Shown piece after piece: positions 49,132-58,640 of a stretch of DNA of 64,000 nucleotides. Source of the stretch: Hyphobacterium sp. SN044. GTDB lineage: Bacteria > Pseudomonadota > Alphaproteobacteria > Caulobacterales > Maricaulaceae. The notes beneath the pieces were generated by a model. It had not been told where the DNA came from, did no database searches, and saw only the letters and a list, made by a program, of their open reading frames with translations. The DNA lies in contig NZ_JAKKUV010000003.1 of NCBI RefSeq assembly GCF_021864465.1, forward strand, positions 225,646 to 289,645, in the 5' to 3' direction. The position numbers and the translations under genes were made by a program. Within the stretch, counting starts at the first letter, position 1. Each line of letters starts with the position of its first letter.

Positions 49132-50571
49132 ATGAACCGCATCGCCATTCTTGCCATTGCCGCCGTTCTGACCACCGCCGCCTGCGGTGCGCAGGAACCG
49201 GTCGACGAGGCGCTGACCGGCGCACCGCAGAGCGAAACCCTGGCCGATGCCGATTTCCGCGAAGTCCCGGCGAGCCAGGGGCAGATGATGCTGTCCTTCG
49301 CGCCGATCGTGCGCGAAGCGGCCCCGGCCGTGGTGAATGTCTATTCCACGCGCGTCACGCAGCGGCGCATGGATCCCTTCTTCGAACGCTTCTTCGGGCC
49401 GCAGGGACCGCAAAGCGATGTCCAGCAATCGCTCGGTTCGGGCGTGATCGTCGATCCCTCCGGCATCATTGTCACCAACAACCACGTCGTCGAACAGGCG
49501 ACCGAATTGCGCGTCGTGCTCAACGACCGCCGCGAGTTCGAGGCCGAAATCCTGCTGGCTGACGACCGCACGGACCTTGCCGTGCTGCGCGTCATCACCG
49601 ACGAGCCGCTGCCGACCTTGCCCTATGCCCAGCCCGGCGCGGCGCAGATCGGCGATATCGTGCTGGCGATCGGCAACCCGTTCGGCGTGGGTCAGACCGT
49701 GACGTCCGGCATCGTGTCCGCGCTGGCGCGCACCGAGGTCGGGGTGACGGATTTTGCCTTCTTCATCCAGACCGATGCGGCGATCAATCCGGGCAATTCT
49801 GGCGGCGCACTTGTGAACATGGACGGTCAGCTGATCGGCGTGAACTCGGCGATCTATTCCCGCTCGGGCGGATCGAACGGGATCGGATTCGCCATTCCGA
49901 TCGAAATGGTCCGCCGGGTGGTCGATGCCGCGATGACCGATGGCGAGCTGATCCAGCCCTGGCTGGGTGCGCGCCTGCAGACGGTGACGGGCACGATCGC
50001 CGACAGCCTCGGTCTTGACCGGCCGCAGGGCGCGCTCGTGGCCGACCTCTATCCGGGCTCCGCTGCGGCGACCGCCGGGCTGGAGCAGGGCGATATCGTC
50101 CTCGCCATCGACGGGGTCGATGTGAATGACGAGGCCGGGGCCAATTTCCGCTACGCGACCCGCGCAATCGGCGAGGAGGCCGCCTTCAGCGTGATGCGCG
50201 ATGGCCGCCGGATCGATGTCACCATTCCTGTGCGCGTCGCGCCGGCCGATCCCGATCCGGACCGGCAGGTGATTGGCGGACGCAACCCGCTCGCCGGGGC
50301 CGAGTTGGCCAATTTGTCGCCGGCCTTCAATGACGAGCTGGGCATCGATCCGTTCGCGCGCGGCGTGATCGTTCTGGCAGTTCAGCGGGGCAGCGCGGCG
50401 GACTATTTCGGCCTCAGGCCCGGCGATCGGGTCCTGATGCTGCAGGACCGCCGGATCGACCGCGTCGAGGATGTCACCGACGTCGTCTCGGGCGAAAATG
50501 ACAGCAAGTCATCCTGGCCGATCGCGATCGAGCGCCGCGGTCAGCGCGTGGAGCGCACGCTGCGGCTCTAG
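49132..50571 (+). CDS. Do/DegP-family serine protease lipoprotein
   Basis: The 479-residue HtrA protease has a lipoprotein-like signal (hydrophobic core, then TAAC with C18), so it is probably membrane-tethered in the periplasm. The chymotrypsin-like domain has H118 (TNNHVV), D148 (DRTDLAVL) and S223 (NPGNSGGAL), a complete triad. Two PDZ domains follow (about 285-380 and 395-475; FRYATRAIGEEA, SAADYFGLRPGDRVL). It should degrade or refold damaged envelope proteins. ATG 49132 follows AAGGGGAGC. The 3' end overlaps the convergent VOC gene by four bases. Related to degP/degQ/mucD; the exact orthologue is not assigned. Confidence 0.9.
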   Translation: MNRIAILAIAAVLTTAACGAQEPVDEALTGAPQSETLADADFREVPASQGQMMLSFAPIVREAAPAVVNVYSTRVTQRRMDPFFERFFGPQGPQSDVQQSLGSGVIVDPSGIIVTNNHVVEQATELRVVLNDRREFEAEILLADDRTDLAVLRVITDEPLPTLPYAQPGAAQIGDIVLAIGNPFGVGQTVTSGIVSALARTEVGVTDFAFFIQTDAAINPGNSGGALVNMDGQLIGVNSAIYSRSGGSNGIGFAIPIEMVRRVVDAAMTDGELIQPWLGARLQTVTGTIADSLGLDRPQGALVADLYPGSAAATAGLEQGDIVLAIDGVDVNDEAGANFRYATRAIGEEAAFSVMRDGRRIDVTIPVRVAPADPDPDRQVIGGRNPLAGAELANLSPAFNDELGIDPFARGVIVLAVQRGSAADYFGLRPGDRVLMLQDRRIDRVEDVTDVVSGENDSKSSWPIAIERRGQRVERTLRL

Positions 50572-50975
50572 CCGTCCTTTAGAGTCACCACGCTCCAGAC
50601 ATGGCCGAACGGGTCGCGCAGCTTGCCGTGGCGGCCGAAGAATTCGCCGGTGACGGGGCGGAGTATTTCCGCACCCGCCATTACTGCCCGATCAAACCAG
50701 GCGTCGGCGTCGTCGACAGTCAGATTGATGGTAACTGTGGTCCGGTTGCCGAGCGTCGGTGGGGCGACATTCCCCGTCAGATGTTCGATCTCGGGAAACT
50801 CGTCAGCCAGCATGAGAATACCGCCATTGATCCGCAGGGTGGCGTGACCGAGCTTGCCTTCATGATCGAAGCGTTCGAGTTCCTCGGCAGCAAAGGCTGC
50901 CTTGTAGAATTTGATCGCCTCGCTGCCGCCCCGTACCGAGAGGTAGGGGGCGGTGGCGCGTTTTGGCTCGGTCAT
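50568..50975 (-). CDS. VOC-superfamily (PhnB-like) protein
   Basis: The 135-residue product has the paired beta-alpha-beta-beta-beta units of glyoxalase/bleomycin-resistance proteins: APYLSVRGGSEAIKFYKAAF at the start and GEFFGRHGKLRDPFGHVWSV at the end. The wording matches the PhnB/YdcE-like 3-demethylubiquinone-methyltransferase-type subgroup, whose substrates are mostly unknown. Start ATG 50975 lies five bases after GGAGG; an upstream in-frame ATG is less likely. It lies 11 bases downstream of the metalloprotease gene, possibly co-transcribed. Confidence 0.8.
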   Translation of the reverse strand: MTEPKRATAPYLSVRGGSEAIKFYKAAFAAEELERFDHEGKLGHATLRINGGILMLADEFPEIEHLTGNVAPPTLGNRTTVTINLTVDDADAWFDRAVMAGAEILRPVTGEFFGRHGKLRDPFGHVWSVVTLKDG

Positions 50976-50986
50976 GTTGCCTCCGG

Positions 50987-53794
50987 TCAGCGCGTATAGG
51001 TCTCGCATTCGTTCATCACGGCCTGGCCCTCGACCTTGCAGATCTGAACCTGGCCGAAATTGATCCCCGTATTGGGACCGCGAAAGTTCACCGCATAGTA
51101 GGGGAGTGTGCCGCGGTTCTGTTCGGGGAAAACATTGCCGCCGACCACGCCGTCGGCTGATTCGCCGGCAATCAGGAAGTCGAGACGGTCTGTCACGGTC
51201 AGGCAGAGGTGCGTGATGATCGCCTCGGCCTCGGTCAACGAGACCGTTCCGGTTGCGTCGCCGTTGAAGGTGGCGAGGCGACGCAGAATGCGGCTGTTGG
51301 TCGGGCGGTTCGGCATGCAGTTGGTGAAGGCTTCCAACTCGACCGTCCCTGTCGCTGCAGCCGAGGTGCCCGAGGCGTTGACGGCCTGGAACTGGAAGCT
51401 CACCGACGAGCCGCTGTCGGGAAGGTCGATCTCGAGAATGCCGCGGACATCGTCGAACGTGTAGGGCGCGGTCGGCGGAGTGGAAAGCACGAAGCGTTCG
51501 ATGTCGCCCGACGCAAAGTCGTCAAGATCGACCCGGTAAGTCCCGTCGACATCGTCGGCCTCGGTGAAGTTCGACACGGTGGGCACGGGCAAGGCCGTTA
51601 CGGTGATATCTGCCGTTGCGGATGCGGAAGCGCCCGCACTGTTGACCGCCCGGAAGGTGAAGCTGTCCGATCCGCCGATGGACGGCGCGGTGTAGGTGTA
51701 TTCCCCCGTCGCGGCATTGAGCGTGACCGAACCGAGCGTCGGCTGGCTGACGATTTCAAAGGATGAAGCATAGCCGGTCAGCTGATCGGCCAGGGAGCCG
51801 GTCAGCGTCTTCGTCGCCTCGACGCTGCCGCCAAAGCCGGAGACGGTTGGGGCCTGCAGGCCGGCTTCGTCTCGAATGGCGACCGAGGTGGAGCCGCGGA
51901 CCACACCAGCGACTTCCATCTGAACCTGGAAGCGATGCCGCGACACGAAGGGGGTCGGCCAGGTGGTGCGGACGAACACGCCGAAGGTCGGGGTCTCGCC
52001 GGCCCCGACATTGAGCGTGACGCTCGGTGCCGCGGGAGACATGCAGGCGCCCGACGCATTCGTCTGGCAAACCTCGCCGGTCGCTGGCAGGGCCGGATCG
52101 AGCGAGCGGGCGCTGACAGTCACTTCGCCCGCGCCGCCGATATTCGCGGTGGCAACCGAGAAGACGCCGCGGCGGCCGGCCGGCACGTCGACGATGCCAT
52201 TGCCATTGATCGTGGCGGCCAGGGCGACAAGGTCCGGGCCACCAATGGCGTCAGAGCCCAGATTGACCGTGTTGAGACCTGCGGTGATCTCGGCCATCGG
52301 CACGTTGGCGCAGGATACGAAGGGGGCGAAGGACACACCGGACACGTCGGTCGACGGCGTCAGGGAGATCACGAAGGTCTGGAAAGCGCGCGCCGGGATG
52401 TCGACCGGCGTGTTCGGGTCGCCGATGGCGCCATTCGTGGCCGGGTCTGTACGCTGATAGGTGAAGGCATTGCGATCCGGGCCATGGTGCTGCACGCGGC
52501 AGCTCTCGGCCGTGACGTCGTTCGGGTTCACGACGGTCATGAAGACGGTGGCCGGCGATCCCGTCTGCACGAAGCGGCTGGTCGGCAGAACAGCCGACCG
52601 CATGCGATTGAGCGGTACGGCGGTCTGGCGATTACCGGACACGCTGTATTCTCGCAGGGCTCGCGAGGCGTCAGCTTCGTTCGGTTGACCGACCGGAACG
52701 CCGCAGACGCTGCCGCGATCCGGGCAGGGACGTGTCGCGTCCGAGAATTCAAGCCGCTGTTCCGAACCATAGGACATCAGCGAGCCATAAATTCCGCCGA
52801 GCACGTACTCGTCGCTGATGAGAAAGCCTCGCGCCCAATCGACCGGGAGGCCCGCCGTGCCGTCGGTGTCGAGGCCGTGGGCGATCCCGAGATTGTGACC
52901 GGTTTCATGCGCCAGCACGGTGCTGTTGTGGCAGACATTGTATTGCGGAGCGATGCCGTATTCGAGCGTGGGATCGAGCAGAAGCGCGATGCCGCAGAAC
53001 GTGTCCCGTCCGGGCACCTGCACCCGGTTGATCGAGTAGATGTCCGCACCGAGACGGTCCATTGCCGTTCCAGTGCCTTCGAAGCCATTGATCTGGTCGA
53101 AGATTTCACTGATCAGCGTAAAGCCGCCGCGGTCCGCCGTCAGATCGACGAAGCCCATGTCAGCGATCGACGCCGTCATAGGGACGTTCGAATTCGCGAA
53201 GGCTGCCGTTGCACGGCCGACATCGGCTGCCGCCAGATCGACCAGGCCCCAGCCATATTGGTCGATCATGGTCTGGTCGTAGGCGTAGAACATGTCCACG
53301 ACGCCATTGCCGGCCTGGGGCGACGCCGTGGACGGCCGGCCGGCGGATGCGGACGGGACGACATGATCCGTTCCGAAGGCTGTGTCCGGCGCGGGCCGCA
53401 GGACGAGTTCGCCGTGAACCGAGCCCTCGACCTGCCAGGACTGTCCGTCAATCACAACCGAGCCGAAGACGGCGTTCAGACCACGGACCAGATAGAGTTC
53501 ACCCTCGCCATCGGTAGCGTGGGCAAAGAGGGACGTGCCGCCAGCGACAGTGGGCTGGACCGCACCGATCCGCATCCGGGCGATTTCACCGCCGGGCAGG
53601 GGCAGGGCCAGGGTCCGGCCGGCGCGTTCGGCGAAGACGTCGTCGTTCAACCTGAGTGTGCGTGCCGGGGATTCCCCGACTGCGGCATCTGCCGCGGTGG
53701 CGTCAGACTCGATGGTCCAAACGGAGATATCGTCTGCCATTGCTGCCGCGGAAACCGACAGCATACCCAACGCACACACAATTTTGCGGATCAT
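50987..53794 (-). CDS. Secreted metzincin-type metalloprotease with Ig-like repeats
   Basis: The 935-residue product has a signal peptide (cut near AMA/DD). The catalytic domain contains HETGHNLGIAHG with H296, E297, H300 and H306, plus a Met-turn SLMSYG (M340), the metzincin layout of reprolysin/M12B-like peptidases. A propeptide-like region (about 25-165) precedes. After about residue 400 come several beta-rich Ig/cadherin-like modules, one with GEYTYTAPSIGGSDSFTFRAVNSAGA, and a Cys-containing end domain. It is probably secreted or surface-attached, degrading proteins or modifying host/matrix material. The substrate is unknown. Confidence 0.88.
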   Translation of the reverse strand: MIRKIVCALGMLSVSAAAMADDISVWTIESDATAADAAVGESPARTLRLNDDVFAERAGRTLALPLPGGEIARMRIGAVQPTVAGGTSLFAHATDGEGELYLVRGLNAVFGSVVIDGQSWQVEGSVHGELVLRPAPDTAFGTDHVVPSASAGRPSTASPQAGNGVVDMFYAYDQTMIDQYGWGLVDLAAADVGRATAAFANSNVPMTASIADMGFVDLTADRGGFTLISEIFDQINGFEGTGTAMDRLGADIYSINRVQVPGRDTFCGIALLLDPTLEYGIAPQYNVCHNSTVLAHETGHNLGIAHGLDTDGTAGLPVDWARGFLISDEYVLGGIYGSLMSYGSEQRLEFSDATRPCPDRGSVCGVPVGQPNEADASRALREYSVSGNRQTAVPLNRMRSAVLPTSRFVQTGSPATVFMTVVNPNDVTAESCRVQHHGPDRNAFTYQRTDPATNGAIGDPNTPVDIPARAFQTFVISLTPSTDVSGVSFAPFVSCANVPMAEITAGLNTVNLGSDAIGGPDLVALAATINGNGIVDVPAGRRGVFSVATANIGGAGEVTVSARSLDPALPATGEVCQTNASGACMSPAAPSVTLNVGAGETPTFGVFVRTTWPTPFVSRHRFQVQMEVAGVVRGSTSVAIRDEAGLQAPTVSGFGGSVEATKTLTGSLADQLTGYASSFEIVSQPTLGSVTLNAATGEYTYTAPSIGGSDSFTFRAVNSAGASASATADITVTALPVPTVSNFTEADDVDGTYRVDLDDFASGDIERFVLSTPPTAPYTFDDVRGILEIDLPDSGSSVSFQFQAVNASGTSAAATGTVELEAFTNCMPNRPTNSRILRRLATFNGDATGTVSLTEAEAIITHLCLTVTDRLDFLIAGESADGVVGGNVFPEQNRGTLPYYAVNFRGPNTGINFGQVQICKVEGQAVMNECETYTR

Positions 53795-53913
53795 CTATCA
53801 CTCCCCTTTGCGGGTTTATAGACCAGCAAAATCACAGACTTGCAACACTGCATGGTTAAAAACTGCCGATATCCGTTTCAGCCAAAGCCCGAACCCGCCT
53901 AGTCTCAAAGGCG

Positions 53914-55227
53914 ATGAGCAATCTGTTCGAAGCGGCCGGTATGGACGACGGAGCGCCGCGGCCTCTGGCCGACCGGCTGCGTCCGCGCATGCTCGACGAG
54001 GTTGTGGGACAGGACCATCTCCTGAAGGGCAGGGGGCCGATCGCCCGGATGCGCGATCAGGGCCGGATTGCCTCGATGATCCTCTGGGGACCGCCGGGGG
54101 TCGGCAAGACCACGATCGCGCGCCTTCTGGCGCAGGATTCGGGTCTCGAGTTCGAACCGCTCTCGGCGGTATTCTCCGGGGTCGCAGACCTCAAGAAAGT
54201 GTTCGAACGCGCCCGGGCGCGGCGGCAGGCCGGTCGGGGAACGCTCCTCTTCGTCGACGAAATTCACCGCTTCAACCGGGCGCAGCAGGACGGCTTTCTT
54301 CCCGTGGTCGAAGAGGGCGTGATCACGCTGGTCGGGGCGACGACGGAAAATCCGTCCTTCGAACTGAACGCGGCCCTCCTGTCGCGCTGCCAGGTGCTGG
54401 TTCTCAAGCGTCTCGGCGACGAAGCGCTCGGCCAGCTGCTGGACCGGGCCGAGGCGGACTATGGCAAGCCACTGCCGGTCACGCCGGAAGGCCGGGCGAC
54501 GCTGACGGCGCTGGCCGACGGGGACGGGCGCTATCTCCTGAACCTCGCCGAGGAAGTGTTCGAGAGTGAACCGGATCATCCTCTTGACCCAGCCGAGATC
54601 GCGGAACTCCTCCAGAAGCGGGCCCCGGCCTACGACAAGGACCGGGAGGAGCACTACAATCTCATCTCCGCGCTGCACAAGGCGGTCAGAGGCTCGGATC
54701 CGGACGCTGCGCTCTACTGGCTGGCGCGGATGCTGGGCGCGGGGGAAGACCCGCTCTTCCTGGCGCGGCGGATCGTGCGCATGGCGATCGAGGATATCGG
54801 CCTCGCCGATCCGACCGCCATACACGCCGCGCTGGCCGCCAAGGATGTCTACGACTTCCTGGGATCACCCGAAGGCGAGCTGGCATTGGCGCAGGCGGTG
54901 GTCCATCTCGCCTGCGCGCCGAAGTCGAACGCGGTCTACACCGCGTGGAAGGGCGCCATGAAGACGGCGCGGGAAACCGGCAGCCTGATGCCGCCGAAAC
55001 ACATTCTCAACGCGCCGACCAAGCTGATGAAGTCCGAAGGCTATGGCTCGGGATACGAGTACGACCATGATGCCGAGGGCGGCGTCTCGGGGCAGGACTA
55101 TTTCCCGGACGAGATGAAGGAGCGGCCGGTCTTCTACCGTCCGACGGACCGCGGACGGGAGGCGGTGATTGCCGAACGGCTCGAGCGCTGGCGGTCAATC
55201 CGGGATAAAAGGCGGGGCGGGAAATGA
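53914..55227 (+). CDS. rarA: Replication-associated recombination protein RarA
   Basis: The 437-residue clamp-loader-like AAA+ ATPase acts at stalled forks. PLADRLRPRMLDEVVGQDHLL opens it; Walker A GPPGVGKTT (59-67), Walker B LLFVDEIHRF (111-120), sensor region GATTENPSFELNAALLSRC and the C-terminal tetramer domain (IVRMAIEDIGLADPTA, NAVYTAWKGAM) match MgsA/RarA. The stop overlaps the PIG-L gene by ATGA. Confidence 0.95.
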   Translation: MSNLFEAAGMDDGAPRPLADRLRPRMLDEVVGQDHLLKGRGPIARMRDQGRIASMILWGPPGVGKTTIARLLAQDSGLEFEPLSAVFSGVADLKKVFERARARRQAGRGTLLFVDEIHRFNRAQQDGFLPVVEEGVITLVGATTENPSFELNAALLSRCQVLVLKRLGDEALGQLLDRAEADYGKPLPVTPEGRATLTALADGDGRYLLNLAEEVFESEPDHPLDPAEIAELLQKRAPAYDKDREEHYNLISALHKAVRGSDPDAALYWLARMLGAGEDPLFLARRIVRMAIEDIGLADPTAIHAALAAKDVYDFLGSPEGELALAQAVVHLACAPKSNAVYTAWKGAMKTARETGSLMPPKHILNAPTKLMKSEGYGSGYEYDHDAEGGVSGQDYFPDEMKERPVFYRPTDRGREAVIAERLERWRSIRDKRRGGK

Positions 55228-56030
55228 CCCGGCTCGTGCTGAATACGGTCAGCTCGGTTCTCGCCGCATTGCTGATGCTGACGCTCGCTGCGCTGGTCAT
55301 CGGACGAATGATGTTCGCCGAGCCGGGCGTGGCAGAGATCCGCTCTGTGCGCACTGCGCTCGAGGCGGACCGGATCCTCTTCGTTTTCGCCCATCCCGAT
55401 GACGAGATTCTCGTCACCGAACTGATTTCGCGGGCGGTGGAAGAAGGCATCGAGGTAACAACGCTGACCGCGACGCGCGGCGAGGCCGGGACGCAGTATC
55501 CGCCCGTGGTCGATCAGGCCTGGCTGGGCGTGGTGCGAGAAGCGGAATTGCGGCGTCACGGTTTCGCGCTGGGTGTCGCGCGCCAGATCGTGCTTGGTCT
55601 GCCTGATGGCGGGGTGCCGGATACGTCCGATGCTGAACTGTCGGGAATGGTCAGCGCCGTCATCGGGGAGGTTCAGCCGGACCTGATCGTCGGCTTTCAT
55701 CCCGCCAGCGGGATTTCGATGCATCCCGATCACAGGGCGATGGGCCGGGCGGCGGAACTGGCGGCGGGCGAGATCCCGCTCCTTTACGTGTTGGGGCCTC
55801 GGCCCGGATTTCGGCGGTTCGGCGGGGAAGCGCAGCACCAGGTCGCCGATCTTCAGCCCGAGCCGTCCTTCGCCATCGACGCCGACCCGCGGTTGAAGCT
55901 GCGAGCGTGGAACATCCATCAATCCCAGACCCGCTATATCCAGGGCACGACGGGCCTTCCGGCCTGGGTGCTCTACTCCTTGTGGCGGCAGGAATACTAC
56001 GCCTGGGCCGAAGATCAGGGGACGCGCTGA
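55224..56030 (+). CDS. PIG-L family deacetylase, membrane-anchored
   Basis: The 268-residue product has an N-terminal TM anchor (about 9-30) and the LmbE/PIG-L zinc site FAHPDDE (H57, D59, D60, E61) with the later HPDHRAMG. These enzymes remove N-acetyl groups from sugars such as GlcNAc-linked compounds. The catalytic domain would be on the periplasmic side if the N-terminus is cytosolic. Coupled to rarA, but no functional link is evident. The substrate is unknown. Confidence 0.85.
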   Translation: MTRLVLNTVSSVLAALLMLTLAALVIGRMMFAEPGVAEIRSVRTALEADRILFVFAHPDDEILVTELISRAVEEGIEVTTLTATRGEAGTQYPPVVDQAWLGVVREAELRRHGFALGVARQIVLGLPDGGVPDTSDAELSGMVSAVIGEVQPDLIVGFHPASGISMHPDHRAMGRAAELAAGEIPLLYVLGPRPGFRRFGGEAQHQVADLQPEPSFAIDADPRLKLRAWNIHQSQTRYIQGTTGLPAWVLYSLWRQEYYAWAEDQGTR

Positions 56031-56136
56031 GCCCTCCGTCTCCGGGGAATGCCTCGTCTTCCCGATCCCGCTTGTGACGATTTCATGATAGAGCCAGAAG
56101 CGGTGCGCGCAGGGGGCGCATCCTGGAGGGATCATC

Positions 56137-56511
56137 ATGAAAATCGAACGTATTCACTTGACGCTGGGGCTTGTCTGGCTGCTCGCGGGCATGGCGCTGG
56201 GCGAGCATATGGGCCGCACCGGCGATCACGGTCAGATGCCGACCCATGCGCACATCATGCTCCTGGGCGGTGTCCTGTCGCTGGCCTGGGCCATTCTGTA
56301 CAAGGTGTTCAGCCTGCCCAAGGGCATTCTGGCACTGATCCAGACGGCGGCGCACCATATCGGCACGATCGTGATGGTGGTGTCGCTCTACCTGCTCTAC
56401 GGGCAGTTGGGCGATCCGGCCACGCTTGGCCCGATCCTCGGCGTCTCGGCGCTTCTGGTCATGCTGTCAGTGCTGCTGATGCTGGTCCTCAGCTTCCGCG
56501 CGAAATCCTGA
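56137..56511 (+). CDS. Small four-helix membrane protein, histidine-rich
   Basis: The 124-residue product begins six bases after GGAGGG. It has about four TM helices and histidines in MGRTGDHGQMPTHAHIMLLGG and QTAAHHIGT, a layout similar to uncharacterised proteins related to subunit I of haem-copper oxidases. Histidines facing each other might bind haem or metal; this is inference. No operon partner is obvious; crcB follows after 73 bases. Function unknown. Confidence 0.65.
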   Translation: MKIERIHLTLGLVWLLAGMALGEHMGRTGDHGQMPTHAHIMLLGGVLSLAWAILYKVFSLPKGILALIQTAAHHIGTIVMVVSLYLLYGQLGDPATLGPILGVSALLVMLSVLLMLVLSFRAKS

Positions 56512-56584
56512 ACGTAACGCAGGGGCGGGGCGTTCAGCCTCGCCCCTTGCACCTCCGCGCGCCGGGGCGTATCCCGCGCGGGGC

Positions 56585-56968
56585 ATGACCCAGCTTCTTC
56601 TCATCGGTCTCGGCGGCGCGATCGGCGCGGTCTCCCGGCATCTGTTCGGGCAGTGGACGCTGCGCGCAGTCGGGCCGGAATGGCCCTATGGCACATTCGG
56701 CGTGAACGTCGTCGGCGGGCTGATCATGGGCCTGTTCATCGGCTGGCTGGCCGGGGCGGGCCGGGCCGACGCCAATATGCTGCGCAGCTTTGTTGCGGTG
56801 GGCATGCTCGGCGGGTTCACGACCTTCTCCGCCTTTTCGCTCGACCTCGTGGTGATGATCGAGCGCAAGGCCTATGCGGGCGCGCTGGGATATGCGCTTG
56901 CCAGCGTGATCGCATCCGTGGTCGCGCTGTTTGTCGGACTTCTGATCGCGAGGCGGTTGATCGCATGA
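56585..56968 (+). CDS. crcB: Fluoride channel Fluc/CrcB
   Basis: The 127-residue membrane protein has four TM helices. GGAIGAVSRHL, GTFGVNVVGGLIMG and GMLGGFTTFSAFSLD are the Fluc hallmarks (pore Asn, Phe box, Na+ site). It forms a dual-topology dimer that exports fluoride passively. I looked for a fluoride riboswitch upstream and found none. It overlaps the next gene by ATGA. Confidence 0.94.
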   Translation: MTQLLLIGLGGAIGAVSRHLFGQWTLRAVGPEWPYGTFGVNVVGGLIMGLFIGWLAGAGRADANMLRSFVAVGMLGGFTTFSAFSLDLVVMIERKAYAGALGYALASVIASVVALFVGLLIARRLIA

Positions 56969-57951
56969 GCCAGGTACAGACCCTTACCGTCGGGCAGGGC
57001 GACGATGGCGCGCGGCTGGACCGCTGGTTCAAGAAGCGCTTCCCGCATATCAATCACGGCCAGGTGCAGAAGCTGCTGCGGACCGGCCAGGTCCGCGTCA
57101 ATGGCGGGCGTGCCAAGCCCGACACGCGCCTGGAGGCTGGACAGGAAATCCGTATTCCGCCGCTGCCCGAACCCACCGAGGTGAAGGCGAAGGATTCCAT
57201 CAGCCGCGAGGACGCGGCGATGGTCCGCAAGATGGTGATCTACGAGGATGACGACCTGATCGCCTTCAACAAGCCGTATGGGCTGGCCGTGCAGGGCGGC
57301 ACGAAAACGACGCAGCATCTCGACCGGCTGCTGGCCGCCTTCGGCAAGGACGACATGAAGCCGCGCCTCGTCCACCGGCTCGACCGCGACACGTCCGGCG
57401 TGATCATCGCTGCGAAAACGCTCGAGAGCGCCTCGCGCCTCGCCAAGGCGTTCCAGAACAAGGCGGCGGAGAAAACCTACTGGTCGGTCGTTCTGGGCGT
57501 GCCGCGCCCGAAGACCGGCGAGGTGAAGGGCTTCATCAAGAAGTCCTCCGCCGGCAAGGGCGGCGCGGACCGCGAGATCATGGTTCCCGCCGAGCATGGC
57601 GATCCGGACGCACAATACGCCCGTACGCTCTACACGACGGCCGGTGAGGCGGGGCAGAAGGCGAGCTTCGTCGTGCTGCGCCCCATCACCGGGCGGACGC
57701 ACCAGTTGCGTGTCCACATGGCGGGCATTGGTCACGCCATTCTGGGCGACGGGAAATACACCTGCGACCGGGAAACGCCGGGCGGGCTGGAGCGGAAGCT
57801 GCACCTGCATGCGCGGCGGCTGGTCCTGCCGCTGGGCAAGCGCAATCTGGTGCTGGAAGCGCCGCTGCCCGACCACATGAAGCGGACCTTCGACAAGCTG
57901 GGATTCGACCCGGACGTGATCGACGAGAGTGCGATCGAGGACTTGCTGTGA
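56965..57951 (+). CDS. RluC/RluD-family 23S rRNA pseudouridine synthase
   Basis: The 328-residue product has an S4 RNA-binding domain (about 15-75, LDRWFKKRFPHINHGQVQKLLRTGQVRVNG) and a catalytic domain with HRLDRDTSGVIIAAKT, whose Asp is the nucleophile, plus GRTHQLRVHMAGIGHAILGD. The S4 domain and wording favour RluC (positions 955/2504/2580 in E. coli), but RluD is possible. Part of the tight crcB-to-ATP12 run: four-base overlaps on both sides. Confidence 0.88.
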   Translation: MSQVQTLTVGQGDDGARLDRWFKKRFPHINHGQVQKLLRTGQVRVNGGRAKPDTRLEAGQEIRIPPLPEPTEVKAKDSISREDAAMVRKMVIYEDDDLIAFNKPYGLAVQGGTKTTQHLDRLLAAFGKDDMKPRLVHRLDRDTSGVIIAAKTLESASRLAKAFQNKAAEKTYWSVVLGVPRPKTGEVKGFIKKSSAGKGGADREIMVPAEHGDPDAQYARTLYTTAGEAGQKASFVVLRPITGRTHQLRVHMAGIGHAILGDGKYTCDRETPGGLERKLHLHARRLVLPLGKRNLVLEAPLPDHMKRTFDKLGFDPDVIDESAIEDLL

Positions 57952-58640
57952 CCCCGCCGAAACTCGCCCTGTTCGATCTCGACGGGACGCTGGTGGATTC
58001 GCGCCAGCTGATCCATGCCTCGATGGATGAGGCGTTCCGCGTCTGTGGCCTCGGCGGGTGCGAATATGACCATGTGCGCAAGATCGTTGGCATCGAGCTG
58101 ACGCAGGCGGTGCGCATGCTGCTGCCCGAGGATTATCCGGACGAAGGCGCGGCGAGGGTGACGCACACCTTCCGCGAAAGCTTCGTGCGGTTGCGCGCCG
58201 ACGGCACGCATCTGGAAGGCCTTTATGACGGCGCGCTCGATCTCTTGGCGCATCTTGAGCGTGACGGCTGGCTGTTGGGCGTGGCGACGGGTAAGCCGCG
58301 CCGGGGGCTCGACCACATCCTCGACACGCACGATCTGCACGGCTTCTTCGTGACGCTGCACACCAGTTGCACCGGGCCGGGCAAGCCCGATCCGCGCATG
58401 GTGCTGGAGGCGATGGCGGCGACAGGAACAACGGCGGACCGGGTCGCGATGATCGGGGATTCCACGCACGACATCACGATGGCGATCAATGCCGGAGTGC
58501 GGGCCAAGGGGGTCACCTGGGGCTTTCACACCGCCGAGGAATTGAGCGGGGCGGGCGCGCATGATGTCTTCGACCGGTTCGAGGACCTTCGGACCGGGCT
58601 CGACCGGTTCGGCAGCGGTATCGGAGTGGCAGCGGAATGA
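57948..58640 (+). CDS. HAD-superfamily hydrolase, phosphoglycolate phosphatase-like
   Basis: The 230-residue product starts with GTG (overlap GTGA). HAD motif I LFDLDGTLVDS (D10, D12), motif II around GVATGKPRRGLD, motif III with the lysine in GPGKPDPRM and motif IV MIGDSTHDI are intact. The helical cap between motifs I and II places it with Gph-type phosphatases. The substrate is not determined. It is co-transcribed with the pseudouridine synthase and ATP12. Confidence 0.85.
   Translation: MTPPKLALFDLDGTLVDSRQLIHASMDEAFRVCGLGGCEYDHVRKIVGIELTQAVRMLLPEDYPDEGAARVTHTFRESFVRLRADGTHLEGLYDGALDLLAHLERDGWLLGVATGKPRRGLDHILDTHDLHGFFVTLHTSCTGPGKPDPRMVLEAMAATGTTADRVAMIGDSTHDITMAINAGVRAKGVTWGFHTAEELSGAGAHDVFDRFEDLRTGLDRFGSGIGVAAE

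Noticed and set aside
56512-56584. Fluoride riboswitch upstream of crcB
   Set aside because: The spacer has only a GGGGCG/CGCCCC hairpin; the conserved crcB-motif pseudoknot segments are not recognisable and the spacer is too short.
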